Assembly: GCF_027460065.1 (NCBI RefSeq)
Contig: NZ_JAPYZZ010000012.1
Span: 62,001 to 126,000 of the forward strand
Direction: 5' to 3'
Origin: Martinezella rhizogenes
GTDB taxonomy: Bacteria; Pseudomonadota; Alphaproteobacteria; Rhizobiales; Rhizobiaceae
Length of the DNA: 64,000 nucleotides
The notes under the pieces: model-generated
Told to the model about the DNA's origin: nothing
Seen by the model: the letters and a program-made list of their open reading frames with translations, nothing else
The model's database searches: none
Part shown: piece by piece, positions 17,763-28,431 of the stretch
Layout of the letters: each line of letters starts with the position of its first letter
Position numbering within the stretch: position 1 is the first letter of the stretch
Made by a program: the position numbers and the translations under genes

Positions 17763-19166
17763 TCAATCCTTCTTGATCTCACCCATACGGTTCCAGGCAT
17801 CCAGCCCGGCGATCTTGTAAGCTTCTGCAAGTGTGGGATAGTTGAACGTATTCTCCACGAAATATTCCACCGTGCCCTTGAGGTTCAACACGGCCTGACC
17901 GATATGCACCAGTTCTGTGGCACCTTCGCCGACGATGTGGACGCCAAGCAGGCGGCGGGTTTTCAGCGAGAAGATCATCTTCAACAGGCCGCTGTCGAGG
18001 CCCATGATGTGGCCGCGCGAGGTTTCGCGGAAATGGGCGATGCCGCATTCATAGGGAATGCCGCGTTCGATGACTTCTTCTTCCGTCAGGCCGCAGGTGG
18101 AAATCTCAGGCACGGCATAGATGCCATAGGGGAAGAACTGCGGCGGTTCGCCGGCCGGTGCGCCGACGGCATGGCGGGCGGCGATGCGGCCCTGTTCCAT
18201 TGACGTGGAGGCAAGGCTCGGGAAACCGATGATATCGCCGGCGGCATAGATGTTGGGTACCGAGGTCTGGAAGGTCTCGGGATCGACTTTCAAACGGCCA
18301 CGGCTGTCGGCCTCCAGTCCGCAGGCGGACAGGTTGAGCGTATCGGTGGCGCCGACGCGGCCGGCCGCGAAGAGTACGGTTTCGGCTTTCAGGACCCGGC
18401 CATTGCTGAGCGAAACGAGGCATTTGCCGCTTTCGTCGCGCTCCACCTTTTCCGCCTTCTGGCCGAAGATCAGCTTCATGTTGCGGTCGCGCAGCTGATA
18501 GGTGAAGTCTTCGACGATTTCCTTGTCGATGAATTCCAGCATGGTCTCGCGCGGTTCCACCACCGTTACCTGCGTGTCGAGGGCGCTGAAGATCGTGGCG
18601 TATTCGATGCCGATGACACCGGCGCCGACGACGACCATGGAGCGCGGCAGTTCCTTGATTTCGAGAATCTCGTCCGAATCGAGCACCGCCTTGCCATCGA
18701 AGGGAATATGCGGCGGTCGGTAGGGCCGGGTGCCGATGGTGAGCAGAATTGAGGTGGCGGTGACAGTCATGACTTCACCGTCGCTTTTCACCACTTTCAT
18801 GGTGTTGGCGTCGACGAAGCTTGCCGTGCCGCGAATGTGCTGCACGCGGTTGCGGGCGAACTGGTGCTCCAGCACTTCCACTTCATGATCCAGCGTGATG
18901 AGCAGGCGGCGGCGCAGATCGTCGGCGTCGATCTCCTGCTTGACGCGATAGGCGCGCCCGTAAAAACCACGCTCGCGCCAGCCGGTGAGATTGAGCGCGG
19001 TTTCGCGCAGGGTCTTGGACGGGATGGTGCCAGTGTGCACGGAAACGCCGCCGACACGGCTGCCTTTCTCGATGACCAGAACCTTCTTTTCGAGCTTGGC
19101 GGCCTGAATGGCGGCCCGTCTTCCCGCCGGACCGCTGCCGACAACAATCAGATCGAACTGGTGCAT
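17763..19166 (-). CDS. sthA: Soluble pyridine nucleotide transhydrogenase
   Basis: SthA is a cytosolic flavoprotein that exchanges reducing equivalents between NADPH and NAD. The 467-aa protein has FAD-binding VVGSGPAGRRAA at the start, GTIPSKTLRE, the NAD-binding VVVGAGVIGIEYA, AAGDIIGFPSL and a dimerisation domain ending in VENTFNYPTLAEAYK. The dithiol of lipoamide dehydrogenases is absent: the site reads VGGVSVHTGTIP, without even the single Cys of the E. coli enzyme. This agrees with a transhydrogenase rather than a disulfide reductase. The start at 19166 (MHQFDLIVVG) is chosen over a longer open frame because the fold begins there. Confidence 0.9.
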   Translation of the reverse strand: MHQFDLIVVGSGPAGRRAAIQAAKLEKKVLVIEKGSRVGGVSVHTGTIPSKTLRETALNLTGWRERGFYGRAYRVKQEIDADDLRRRLLITLDHEVEVLEHQFARNRVQHIRGTASFVDANTMKVVKSDGEVMTVTATSILLTIGTRPYRPPHIPFDGKAVLDSDEILEIKELPRSMVVVGAGVIGIEYATIFSALDTQVTVVEPRETMLEFIDKEIVEDFTYQLRDRNMKLIFGQKAEKVERDESGKCLVSLSNGRVLKAETVLFAAGRVGATDTLNLSACGLEADSRGRLKVDPETFQTSVPNIYAAGDIIGFPSLASTSMEQGRIAARHAVGAPAGEPPQFFPYGIYAVPEISTCGLTEEEVIERGIPYECGIAHFRETSRGHIMGLDSGLLKMIFSLKTRRLLGVHIVGEGATELVHIGQAVLNLKGTVEYFVENTFNYPTLAEAYKIAGLDAWNRMGEIKKD

Positions 19167-19399
19167 GAAAAACCCCGGAACAGAATGTATTTCGATACCG
19201 GATGTCGCATCCGGCGTGGCGTCGTCGCGAAATGGTCGTGATGCCATTTTGACGATGGGGAGTGATTCCCCGTTTGCCTTGCCCGCTAGAGTGCAATGCA
19301 ACAAACGCCTGCGTCAATCTGTAGCGTAAGATTCTGACGGATTCGTAACTGGGTGTGGGTTTTCGGCGGGTGTTGTGCGATTCATATTGGAGCGAAGGT

Positions 19400-19577
19400 G
19401 CGCGGGGCTTTACCCCCCTCTGCCCTGCCGGGCATCTCCCCCTCAAGGGGGGAGATCGGAAAGACGCTTTATCGCCACTTCATTTCATCCGTCGAGATGG
19501 CCGAGGCTTCGCCTCGGGTCGATCTCCCCCCTTGAGGGGGAGATGCCCGGTAGGGCAGAGGGGGGTAAGCCCCGCGC
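19400..19577. repeat. Large palindromic repeat of a third intergenic family
   Basis: An inverted repeat about 178 bp long: GCGCGGGGCTTACCCCCCTC-type outer arm, CTGCCCTGCCGGGCATCTCC and CCCCTCAAGGGGGGAGATC inner arm, mirrored on the right. A unique segment around 19455-19515 separates the arms. It differs in sequence from the REP-like and RIME-like families here. Confidence 0.85.
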
Positions 19578-19921
19578 ACTTCCATTCACTTCTGTAAATG
19601 CCCCAAACCCCCAACACCTTCATCCCGCACGGCGCTGCCGGACGGGGATAGCGGGAAGGCACCGGGCGATCCCCGGCTGCGCTTCATATGAGGTTGGTGT
19701 GGGTCGGATGCGTTGCGCAGCCGGGTCTTTCACCATGCCGTATCCCGCAAAGGGCTGTGCACCGCATGTTGCGAAATGGTCCTTTCCACGAACGTTGCCA
19801 GCGTTCCACCACCAGGACCGTCCTTCAGTTTCCGCCACGTCTGGCGTCCACCCGGCAGGACTGCGTTCACTCTAACAGTGCGGCGCGGGGTGTGGAAAAG
19901 CGGGGAAGACGTTTTTTCGCG
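19578..19921. other. Intergenic stretch, no gene supported
   Basis: About 345 bases between the large palindrome and the DUF1003 gene. Short open frames on both strands lack ribosome sites and recognisable domains. Confidence 0.35.
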
Positions 19922-20455
19922 TCAACCATCTTTCCGGGTGACGTGGTGGTGGATGGCGGCGATGTCCTGGCGCAGTGCCGCCAGTTCGGCGAGCACCTTC
20001 ACATCGATCTTTTCATGCAGCGACAGAACCTCCAGCTCGGCCTTCAGGTTCACCTCATAGTCCTTGGCGGCCTCGAAACGGTCGCGGGCGGCCTGGCGGT
20101 TCTGCGACATCATGATGATCGGCGCCTGGATGGCGGCCAGCATCGAGAGAAGCAGGTTGAGGAAGATGAAGGGGTAGGGGTCGAAAGCACGGGTAGTCAG
20201 CACGATGGTGTTGATGATGGCCCAGAAGATCAGGAAAAAGCAGAAGCTGAGAATGAACCCCCAGGAACCGCCGACCTTGGCGATATTATCCGCCAGCCTG
20301 TCGCCCAAACTGGCGCCGGCGGAAAATTCCGCATTGGTGTCGCTCGAAATCAGCTTTTTCTGATGCGACAGTTCCAGAATACGCCGTTCCACCTCGCCGA
20401 TTTCACGGGAGGAGCGTTTGAAGTGCGAGACGATATAGTCGGAGATATCTGACAC
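19922..20455 (-). CDS. DUF1003 inner-membrane protein
   Basis: A 177-aa protein with two membrane segments (about residues 65-85, GFILSFCFFLIFWAIIN, and 95-115, FIFLNLLLSMLAAIQAPIIMM), followed by NRQAARDRFEAAKDYEVNLKAE. That layout is diagnostic for DUF1003. The C-terminal part is a cytoplasmic helical coil (AELEVLSLHEKID). The function of DUF1003 is not known. The start at 20455 follows AGACACACCGTG-type sequence without a strong ribosome site. Confidence 0.88.
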   Translation of the reverse strand: MSDISDYIVSHFKRSSREIGEVERRILELSHQKKLISSDTNAEFSAGASLGDRLADNIAKVGGSWGFILSFCFFLIFWAIINTIVLTTRAFDPYPFIFLNLLLSMLAAIQAPIIMMSQNRQAARDRFEAAKDYEVNLKAELEVLSLHEKIDVKVLAELAALRQDIAAIHHHVTRKDG

Positions 20456-20505
20456 GGTGTGTCTCCGGTTCTGATGGGTGCCTGTGTGTTTTCCCGAGAT
20501 AAACC

Positions 20506-20550
20506 CGCATGGTGGCGGAATTCAAACGATTTCCACCGCCATGCGGTTCA
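20506..20550 (-). terminator. Hairpin between the LtaS-like and DUF1003 genes
   Basis: CCGCATGGTGGCGGA pairs with TCCACCGCCATGCGG through G-U pairs. It lies just after the leftward sulfatase gene; no long T-run, so termination is inferred. Confidence 0.5.
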
Positions 20551-20569
20551 GGCACCCTAGCCAGAAACA

Positions 20570-22510
20570 TCAGACGGCCGGTGCGCCCTCATGCAGCCAG
20601 TTGAAGCCGGGGAAGAAACGCTCGCGGCCATATTGCGCGCCGAACATCATGTCGAATTGCAGCAGGCGATAATCCCGCACCACGTCGGGAACGGCGTTCG
20701 GTGCGATCGACCAGTCGGGCAGGGCCTTGCCGTCCGTTGCCACCAGCATGTGCCGGTCGATGACGGAAAATTCCTGCTGAACGTCACCCAGCGTGCCGGT
20801 ATAAAAAGGGTCGGAGAAGCCTGCGGTCTTCAGCACATGATAGGGCAGGAGCGCCGGGCTGATGGTGCCGATATTTTTGCGCACACCTTTCTTGGAGGAC
20901 CAGACGACGAGCGGCGTTTCATGTTCCTTCTTCATCACTTCCAGCGGCGCGCGGCGGCTGGCCACCATGCCCGGCATGTAACCGCTTTCCACGAAGGTCT
21001 GGCCGAGCGGCGGCAGGTGATCCCCGAAAAGGACGATGATGGTTTCGCGGTCACGCTTCTTTGCCCAGCGCATCAGTTTCAACAACGCGTCATCGGCTTC
21101 CACGACGCCCTGTGAATAGGTGGCGAGCGCCTGCGAGGCCGAGGCGGAAAGGCCGCCCGTAACATCAATGGTGTTTTCGGCATAACGGGCCGCTTCGTAG
21201 GGGCCGTGTCCCTGCAGGGTGACGGCAAAAAGGAAGAGCGGGTTCTTCGCCGTATCGGCGGTCGCCATGATTTCGTTCATCAGCGCATCGTCGGAGGCGA
21301 AGTTGCCGCGTTTTTCCATGGCCGGCAGCGTCTCTTCTGAGCGAAACTCTTCGAAGCCGAAGTTTTTATAGACCTGCTTGCGGTTCCAGAACCATTCCTG
21401 GAACGGATGCATGGCGATGGCGGAATATCCTTCGCCACGGAAGAAGCTGGCGAGCGAGGGCACCGGGCGGCGGATATATTGCTGGTAGGGAATGCTGCCA
21501 TAGGGCAGAAAGGCGTTGGAAAAGCCGGTCAGCGCCTCGAATTCCACATTGGCCGTCATGCCGCCAAACTCGGGCGAAAACACGTTGCCGGACTGTTTGG
21601 CGCGGATCGTCGGCATCGGATCGGCCGACAGTTCGACATTGTCGAGCCGGGTCGGATCCCACAGCGATTCGCTCATCAGCATGATCACGTCAGGATAATC
21701 GCCCTTGTTGGCGGCGAAAGAGGCGGGCTTGGAGCTGAGATCGGCGATGCTGTTGTCGCCATAACCCTCTGGCGCCGAGACATTGGCCATGGGAATATTG
21801 AAGGCGAAGGCCATCAGGAAGCCGTTATGGCGGTAGTTCTCCTGCTGGTCCCACATCATGGGAATGATGTTGAGGCGATCACGCACCCAGGAATAATGCG
21901 AATAGTCCATCAGCGAGGCGAGGCCGGCAAGAAGCGGCAGCGCCAACACCAGACCTGCGGCGCGTTCACGCCAGCTCAAGCCCGGCGAATGGCGGCGCGC
22001 CAGCAGCCACAGCGCCACAAGGGTTGCGATGGCGGCACAGATGCCAAGACCCACCAGCACCGCCGTCAAGGGTTGCGCCTTCAGCATGGTCGGCAGAAGT
22101 TCGAGGATCTGCCGGCCAAACAAAAGGTCGGAAGGATAAAGCGGATCGGAGAGATAGGTCTGTTTCTGGGCGGAAATCAGCCCCGTCAGCGCGCAGAGCG
22201 GAGCAACGGCAATCAGCGACAGGTAACGCCGGCCAAGCAGCGCATCCAGCGCCACGAGAAGGGCGAGCACGGCGGCGATGGTGGTCACGCCCGGACGGGC
22301 GGACGAGGTGAGGAAGGCACCGACATCACGGAGCGAACCGCGGGCAATCCATTCCAGCGCCACGACGAGCATGATGGATGCGACCGTCAGGTTGGCAAGC
22401 GTATAGGCCATGCCCGAAAGCTTCGAAAGGCTCCTCAGTCCCGCAGGCGAAAAGACAAGATCAGCCTTTTCGGAAGCCGTTGTTTTTGGCGCCGAATGTC
22501 TCAAACTCAT
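20570..22510 (-). CDS. LtaS-like membrane sulfatase-fold phosphotransferase
   Basis: A 646-aa protein. The N-terminal quarter has several membrane segments (about 35-55, 70-90, 95-110, 145-170 and 185-200). The periplasmic domain has the alkaline-phosphatase/sulfatase fold: PDVIMLMSESLWDPT supplies the metal-binding and nucleophile region, with FGGMTANVEFEALTG, FLFAVTLQGHGPY and IIVLFGDHLPPLG later. Such enzymes transfer phosphoglycerol or phosphoethanolamine groups in the envelope, for example onto periplasmic glucans. The exact substrate is not readable. The ATG at 22510 is the first in frame and is placed sensibly before the first membrane helix. Confidence 0.85.
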   Translation of the reverse strand: MSLRHSAPKTTASEKADLVFSPAGLRSLSKLSGMAYTLANLTVASIMLVVALEWIARGSLRDVGAFLTSSARPGVTTIAAVLALLVALDALLGRRYLSLIAVAPLCALTGLISAQKQTYLSDPLYPSDLLFGRQILELLPTMLKAQPLTAVLVGLGICAAIATLVALWLLARRHSPGLSWRERAAGLVLALPLLAGLASLMDYSHYSWVRDRLNIIPMMWDQQENYRHNGFLMAFAFNIPMANVSAPEGYGDNSIADLSSKPASFAANKGDYPDVIMLMSESLWDPTRLDNVELSADPMPTIRAKQSGNVFSPEFGGMTANVEFEALTGFSNAFLPYGSIPYQQYIRRPVPSLASFFRGEGYSAIAMHPFQEWFWNRKQVYKNFGFEEFRSEETLPAMEKRGNFASDDALMNEIMATADTAKNPLFLFAVTLQGHGPYEAARYAENTIDVTGGLSASASQALATYSQGVVEADDALLKLMRWAKKRDRETIIVLFGDHLPPLGQTFVESGYMPGMVASRRAPLEVMKKEHETPLVVWSSKKGVRKNIGTISPALLPYHVLKTAGFSDPFYTGTLGDVQQEFSVIDRHMLVATDGKALPDWSIAPNAVPDVVRDYRLLQFDMMFGAQYGRERFFPGFNWLHEGAPAV

Positions 22511-22732
22511 ACTCCGGTATTTCAGGCGGCAGTGCCGATCCGGGGAGGTGAATCGGGCGTCGCAAAAGTGTCATGTAACTGTCACATAAGCGCGATGAAT
22601 GCGACATGAACTTTGCTGAGGATGGCTGGGGTGGTGATAACCTTAGCGTGAACGCAGCCGTGGCGTATTGCCCAAGCGACGGCATGCAATTGCCGCGTTG
22701 CGGAGCGGCCACGGGCGCGGTATTGAAATGGC

Positions 22733-24412
22733 ATGAGCGACAGACACGATATCAAGAACCATCTCCGGATTGCCGTCGGGCAGTTCAATCCGACTGTTGG
22801 CGACGTGGCGGGCAACCTCGCCAGGGCGCGTGAGGCACGGGCCGATGCGGCAACGCAGGGCGCCGATCTCCTGCTTCTGACCGAGCTGTTCATTTCAGGC
22901 TATCCGCCTGAGGATCTGGTGCTGAAGCCGGCTTTCCTGAAGGCTTGCCTCAAGGCTGTCGAGGAACTGGCGGCCGAAACCGCCGATGGCGGGCCGGGCG
23001 TCGTTATCGGTTTTCCGCGACAGGGCGAAGCGGGCCGGCACAATTCGGTGGCGCTTCTGGATGGCGGCAAGATTGTCGCGCTGCGCGACAAGATCGATCT
23101 GCCGAATTACGGCGAATTCGACGAAAAACGTGTTTTCGAAGAAGGGTCGATTTCCGGGCCCTATAATTTCCGCGGTGTCAGGATCGGCATTCCGATCTGC
23201 GAGGAAATCTGGAACGACATGGGCGTCTGCGAGACGCTCGCCGAAAGCGGCGCGGAAATCCTGCTGGTGCCGAACGGGTCGCCCTATTATCGCGGCAAGC
23301 TGGATGTGCGCCATCAGGTGGCGCTCAGGCAGGTGATCGAGAGCGGCCTGCCGCTGGTTTTCGCCAACCAGCTGGGCGGGCAGGATGAGCTGGTATTCGA
23401 TGGTGCGAGCTTCGGCTTTAACGCGGACAAGACGCTCGCCTTCCAGATGAGCCAGTTCGAGGCCACACTTGCCGTCACCGACTGGAAACGCACAGCGGAT
23501 GGCTGGCATTGCGAGAGCGGGCCTTTCTCGAAAATACCAGAGGGCGAGGAGGCGGATTACCGCGCCTGCATGCTGGGCTTTAGGGATTACGTCAACAAGA
23601 ACGGTTTCAAGAGCGTGGTTCTCGGCCTTTCCGGCGGCATCGATTCGGCGATCTGCGCGGCCCTTGCCGTCGATGCGCTGGGCGAGGAGCGGGTGCGCTG
23701 CATCATGCTGCCTTACCGTTATACCTCGGAAGAATCGCTGAAGGACGCCGCCGATTGCGCGAAAGCGCTCGGCTGCCGTTATGATATCGTACCGATCGTC
23801 GAGCCGGTGGAAGGTTTCCTCTCGGCACTGTCAGACCTTTTCGAGGGCACGGAAGAGGGTATCACCGAAGAAAACCTGCAGAGCCGCACCCGTGGCACCA
23901 TTCTGATGGCCGTTTCCAACAAATTCGGCTCGATGGTGGTGACGACGGGCAACAAGTCGGAAATGTCGGTGGGTTACGCGACGCTTTATGGCGACATGAA
24001 TGGCGGTTTCAACCCCATCAAGGACCTCTACAAGATGCAGGTCTATGCCATTTCCAGCTGGCGCAACGCCCATGTGCCGCCCGGCGCGCTTGGCCCCTCC
24101 GGCGAGGTTATCCCGGCCAACATCATTTCCAAGGCACCATCGGCCGAATTGCGCCCCAACCAGACCGACCAGGATTCGCTGCCGCCCTATCCGGTGCTGG
24201 ACGATATTCTTGAGTGCCTTGTCGAGAAGGAAATGTCGGTCGAGGAAATTCTGGCGCGCGGCCATGATGTGGCGACTGTGCACCGGGTGGAGCATCTGCT
24301 TTATCTGGCCGAATACAAACGCCGGCAATCGGCTCCGGGTGTGAAGATTACCAAGAAGAATTTTGGACGGGACCGGCGTTATCCGATTACCAACCGGTTC
24401 CGGGATCGGTGA
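22733..24412 (+). CDS. nadE: Glutamine-dependent NAD+ synthetase
   Basis: A 559-aa two-domain enzyme that amidates nicotinate adenine dinucleotide to NAD. The N-terminal nitrilase-type glutaminase domain has Glu in LLLTELFISGYPPEDL, Lys in LRDKIDLPNYGEFDEKRVF and Cys in IGIPICEEIWNDM. The C-terminal synthetase has the ATP pyrophosphatase loop VLGLSGGIDSAICAA (about 290-304), NKSEMSVGYATLYGDM and KAPSAELRPNQTDQDSLP. The length matches one-chain bacterial NadE. It is followed by a RIME-like element and a convergent gene. Confidence 0.97.
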   Translation: MSDRHDIKNHLRIAVGQFNPTVGDVAGNLARAREARADAATQGADLLLLTELFISGYPPEDLVLKPAFLKACLKAVEELAAETADGGPGVVIGFPRQGEAGRHNSVALLDGGKIVALRDKIDLPNYGEFDEKRVFEEGSISGPYNFRGVRIGIPICEEIWNDMGVCETLAESGAEILLVPNGSPYYRGKLDVRHQVALRQVIESGLPLVFANQLGGQDELVFDGASFGFNADKTLAFQMSQFEATLAVTDWKRTADGWHCESGPFSKIPEGEEADYRACMLGFRDYVNKNGFKSVVLGLSGGIDSAICAALAVDALGEERVRCIMLPYRYTSEESLKDAADCAKALGCRYDIVPIVEPVEGFLSALSDLFEGTEEGITEENLQSRTRGTILMAVSNKFGSMVVTTGNKSEMSVGYATLYGDMNGGFNPIKDLYKMQVYAISSWRNAHVPPGALGPSGEVIPANIISKAPSAELRPNQTDQDSLPPYPVLDDILECLVEKEMSVEEILARGHDVATVHRVEHLLYLAEYKRRQSAPGVKITKKNFGRDRRYPITNRFRDR

Positions 24413-24451
24413 TCGCGAGGGGAGTGCGGGTAGGTTCGACGGTGCCGCGCA

Positions 24452-24575
24452 TTTCTTCTCCCCGCCGGGGAGAAGGTGGCCCGAAGGGTCGGATGAGGGG
24501 GCAACGTTGCCGTATCTCACTACCCTTGCCCCCCTCATCCCGCTGCCGCGGACTTCTCCCCGGCGGGGAGAAGAA
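24452..24575. repeat. RIME-like palindromic element, copy 2 (reverse)
   Basis: A 124-bp element with the same arms as 11771-11892 but in opposite order: GGCCCGAAGGGTCGGATGAG on the left, CTCATCCCGCTGCCGCGGAC on the right. It separates two convergent genes. Confidence 0.9.
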
Positions 24576-24656
24576 ACAAGTGGCATGCGCTCGGCCCACA
24601 ATAAGCCAACGTATTTGAACAGACGGCGCGAGGAAAACCCCGCGCCGTTCGCTTCC

Positions 24657-25034
24657 TCAAATAACCTGCCCCACATCGATGCGGTTGCCGTCAGGGTCTT
24701 CGAAAACGAAAGCCCGCAGGCCATAATCCTTGTCCTGCAGGCCCTTGATGATGCGCAGCCCCTGGCTCTTGCAAATCGCATGCAGCGCATCGACATCGCT
24801 CACCATCATATGCGCGACGTTGAATGGGGCTGCCTTGTGGGCCGGCTGCAATGTCAGATGAAGCTCGGCATTTCCCTGTTTCAGGATCATGAAGCCGACG
24901 GGGTTGCCGTTTTCGAAGGTCTTTTCGAAACCGAGAACACCGACATAAAAATCATGGGCCTTTTCGATATTCTTGACAGGAAGCATTGCGGCGATCCGCC
25001 CGAAGCGGATGCCGTGATCGGCGATGGTAGTCAT
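24657..25034 (-). CDS. VOC-superfamily (glyoxalase/bleomycin-resistance fold) protein
   Basis: A 125-aa single-domain vicinal-oxygen-chelate protein. The first beta-alpha-beta unit starts AMLPVKNIEKAHDFYVGVLGF. The C-terminal unit ends VFEDPDGNRIDVGQ, with the Glu and Asp typical of VOC metal sites. HLTLQPAHKAAPFNVAHM supplies His residues that may bind metal. Activity could be lyase, dioxygenase or drug binding and cannot be settled. The ATG at 25034 lies in a divergent promoter region with the next gene. Confidence 0.85.
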   Translation of the reverse strand: MTTIADHGIRFGRIAAMLPVKNIEKAHDFYVGVLGFEKTFENGNPVGFMILKQGNAELHLTLQPAHKAAPFNVAHMMVSDVDALHAICKSQGLRIIKGLQDKDYGLRAFVFEDPDGNRIDVGQVI

Positions 25035-25224
25035 CGCGGAACCTCGGATCTGGGAGAAACGGCGAGGGCCACGGGCGGTGCCGTAACGCTGGCGTTTTTT
25101 CCGATTTGAATTTGCAGGACGGTGCCTGCGGCCATAGGATCATAATCACGGTGGTGGCGGATGCAAACGGAATATGCGTGCCACTCAACTCCGATCCAGA
25201 TCGAAGACAGGCCCGGGAGGCATA

Positions 25225-26055
25225 ATGCGCAGTTCCATCGAAATCTTCAACATCCGCACCCGGCAGATGCGGGTGGTGTGGCAGACGCCTGAGCTTTACG
25301 AGGCGCCGAACTGGTCGCCGGATAGGCAATATCTGCTGCTGAACAGCGAAGGGCTGCTGTATCGCCTGTCTCTTGCCGGTGATGCGTCGCCGGAAAAGGT
25401 CGATACCGGTTTTGCCACGCTCTGCAACAATGATCACGGCATTTCGCCCGACGGTTCGGTTTATGCCATTTCCGACAAGGTGGAGTTCGGCAAGAGCGCC
25501 ATCTATCTGCTGCCTTCGACGGGCGGCGTGCCGCGGCTGATGACGAAGAACCTTCCTTCCTACTGGCACGGCTGGTCGCCGGATGGGAAAAGTTTTGCCT
25601 ATTGCGGTATTCGGGATCAGGTTTTCGATATCTATTCCATGGACATAGACAGTGGCGTTGAAACACGCCTCACCCATGGTGAGGGCCGCAATGACGGCCC
25701 GGATTATTCGCCGGATGGCGAATGGATCTATTTCAATTCCAGCCGTACCGGCCTGATGCAGATCTGGCGGGTGCGGGTGGATGGCTCCGCCGTCGAGCGC
25801 ATTACCGACAGTGCCTATGGCGACTGGTTCCCGCACCCGTCTCCTCACGGTGACAAGGTGGTGTTCGTCTCCTATGACGCCGATGTCTTCGACCATCCGC
25901 GCGACCTCGATGTGCGGGTGCGGCTGATGGATATGGATGGCGGCAATGTCGAAACGCTGTTTGAGCTTTTCGGCGGGCAGGGCACGATGAATTCGCCCAA
26001 CTGGTCACCTGACGGGGATGAATTCGCTTATGTCAGATATTTCCCGGTGGAATGA
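25225..26055 (+). CDS. TolB-like PD40 beta-propeller protein
   Basis: A 276-aa protein made of six WSPDG-type repeats ([64 protein letters not shown]), which predicts a small WD40-like propeller. It has no signal peptide at the chosen start, unlike periplasmic TolB, so a cytoplasmic place is likely. GGGAGG lies 5 bases before the ATG at 25225. The function is unknown; some annotated relatives are called transporters without evidence. It is divergent from the VOC gene. Confidence 0.85.
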   Translation: MRSSIEIFNIRTRQMRVVWQTPELYEAPNWSPDRQYLLLNSEGLLYRLSLAGDASPEKVDTGFATLCNNDHGISPDGSVYAISDKVEFGKSAIYLLPSTGGVPRLMTKNLPSYWHGWSPDGKSFAYCGIRDQVFDIYSMDIDSGVETRLTHGEGRNDGPDYSPDGEWIYFNSSRTGLMQIWRVRVDGSAVERITDSAYGDWFPHPSPHGDKVVFVSYDADVFDHPRDLDVRVRLMDMDGGNVETLFELFGGQGTMNSPNWSPDGDEFAYVRYFPVE

Positions 26056-26135
26056 TGGAGGTAAGGTGCGGCAGGCCACATTGCCGCACCACCCGCTGGA
26101 CACTTGCATTCGCAAATTTTCTCGCCCATAGATTC

Positions 26136-26296
26136 TTGCGTCAGGTGCCCGCCCTTGCGACGGGAGAATCGGGAATCCGGTGAAAGACCGGAACGTGCCC
26201 AACGCTGTGAAGCGGATGCTCTTTTTCTCATGCCACTGAAGCAATTCGGGAAGGCGAAAGGGGCGGATGAAGCTTAGTCAGAAGACCGGCCTGACA
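26136..26296 (+). promoter_or_regulatory. Cobalamin riboswitch upstream of bluB
   Basis: The leader has the AdoCbl-riboswitch parts in order: AGGTGCCC, GGGAGAATCGGGAATCCGGT, CCGGAACGTGCCC, AACGCTGTGAAGCGGATGC, the B12-box-like GCCACTG, GGGAAGGCG and AGTCAGAAGACCGGCCTGAC. The last gives the usual P1/anti-sequester region. It ends about 110 bases before the bluB ATG, so B12 should repress bluB. The boundaries are approximate. Confidence 0.93.
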
Positions 26297-26401
26297 GGAT
26301 AGACCGAACCGCGCGGACGGCGGCAGGTTGCTGAAAAAGCGCGTCGCCGCTGCAGAACCGGCATGGTCTCGGCACGGGCGCGCCCGCATTGTTGGGGATA
26401 A

Positions 26402-27121
<720 letters not shown>

Positions 27122-27161
27122 AAGCGAAGGCCTGTGAATAAGGCGGGACGTTGCCGCGTAT

Positions 27162-27286
27162 TTCTTCTCCCCCTCGGGGAGAAGGTGGCCCGAAGGGTCG
27201 GATGAGGGGGCAACGTTGTCGGATTTCGGAGAGCTCGCCCCCTCATCCCGCTGCCGCGACCTTCTCCCCGGCGGGGAGAAGAAACA
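27162..27286. repeat. RIME-like palindromic element, copy 3 (reverse)
   Basis: A 125-bp element with the GGCCCGAAGGGTCGG arm on the left and the CGCTGCCGCGACC arm on the right, between the convergent bluB and DUF2865 genes. The left terminal hairpin is slightly changed (CCCCCTCGGGGA). Confidence 0.9.
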
Positions 27287-27315
27287 AGCGACAAACGCTC
27301 GTTCCATGACGTATG

Positions 27316-28431
27316 TCACTGCTGTGGCTGAATGCCCTTCAACGCGGGGTTCTTTAGGTCGATGCGGCCTGTCTGGTCCGGCAGGAATTTGGGGCCGATG
27401 ACACGCACCCTGGTGTCGTTCGGATCGTAGTCGCGTTCGGGAACCGGTTGTTCAGGCGGTTTTGCGGCCTGTTGTTGTTCTGCGGGTTTCTGCGGCTTGT
27501 CACCACTCTTGTCACCTTGTGGTGATGGAATGGTGGTGATGCTGGAATAGGGCTTTTCGGCTTGCGGCCGGGCGGCCTCTTCCTGCTTCTGCATGTCCTT
27601 GATATAGGCGGCCATGTTGCAGGCGCAGCCGGGTGCCTTTGTCGACGCATTGCGGTAGGCGAAGGCGGTGGGCAAATCCTTGTACGGTTTGCCGGTTTCA
27701 GCGGACACCATGTCTGCCGTTTCCTGATCCCCCATGGAATGGAAATAAAGCTCCGTCTCGGTTCCCGGGCACATTTTCTGACACTGTTCGGCCTGGGCGC
27801 GGAAATCGAGCGGCGAGGCGTTGGAGGCGATCGGGAAAAACGAGCCGTCGCAGGTGCGCACGCAGAGTGTGCGAAGCCCGCCCTCGGCGGCGGCATTGGG
27901 GTAAGGCGAGAGGCCTGCCTGTCCCGGCTCATTTCCCTGCTGACGGAAGGCATCGGGATAACGGGTCACATCGGGAGCCTGCGGTGGTTGCATGTCCGTT
28001 TCCGGCATTGTGCTGCAACCATTGGCATCAAGGGCGGCGAGAATGCGCTGGCGCCTGACGTCGCCGTCATCATTGCGTGCGGCTGCCATGGCATCGTCGC
28101 GGTCGCGGATGATGGCATCCCGCTCGGCTTCGGCATCCACCAGCGCATCGCCGATCTCGGCGCAGAGGCCGGCATTGGGGTTGCCGTAGACGGTGATGCT
28201 GCCCGAGGAGCAGCCATAGCCGCGCAAATCGTTCCTGATCTTGCGGATGGCGATGTTCTGGCTGGCGAGCGCATTGGCGTAACGCCGCACCTCGGCCGTA
28301 TTGCCGATGACACGCGGCGGCTCGCGCAATTGCGCATAAAGCGTATCGCAGACCTGATCCGCAAAAGCGGCAGCCGGGGCCATGAAAACAAGGGGAAGCA
28401 GGAGGCCGATGATGCGGCTGCGCCGGGTCAA
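27316..28431 (-). CDS. DUF2865-type secreted protein
   Basis: A 371-aa product with a signal peptide (IIGLLLPLVFMAPAAAFA). The mature part has cysteine-bearing blocks RTLCVRTCDGSFFPI, AEQCQKMCPGTETELYF and APGCACNMAAY, a pattern known as DUF2865 in rhizobia. The C-terminal third is Pro/Gln/Lys-rich and probably disordered (KPQKPAEQQQAAKPPEQP). It is periplasmic or exported; the function is not known. No co-directional partner is adjacent. Confidence 0.82.
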   Translation of the reverse strand: MTRRSRIIGLLLPLVFMAPAAAFADQVCDTLYAQLREPPRVIGNTAEVRRYANALASQNIAIRKIRNDLRGYGCSSGSITVYGNPNAGLCAEIGDALVDAEAERDAIIRDRDDAMAAARNDDGDVRRQRILAALDANGCSTMPETDMQPPQAPDVTRYPDAFRQQGNEPGQAGLSPYPNAAAEGGLRTLCVRTCDGSFFPIASNASPLDFRAQAEQCQKMCPGTETELYFHSMGDQETADMVSAETGKPYKDLPTAFAYRNASTKAPGCACNMAAYIKDMQKQEEAARPQAEKPYSSITTIPSPQGDKSGDKPQKPAEQQQAAKPPEQPVPERDYDPNDTRVRVIGPKFLPDQTGRIDLKNPALKGIQPQQ

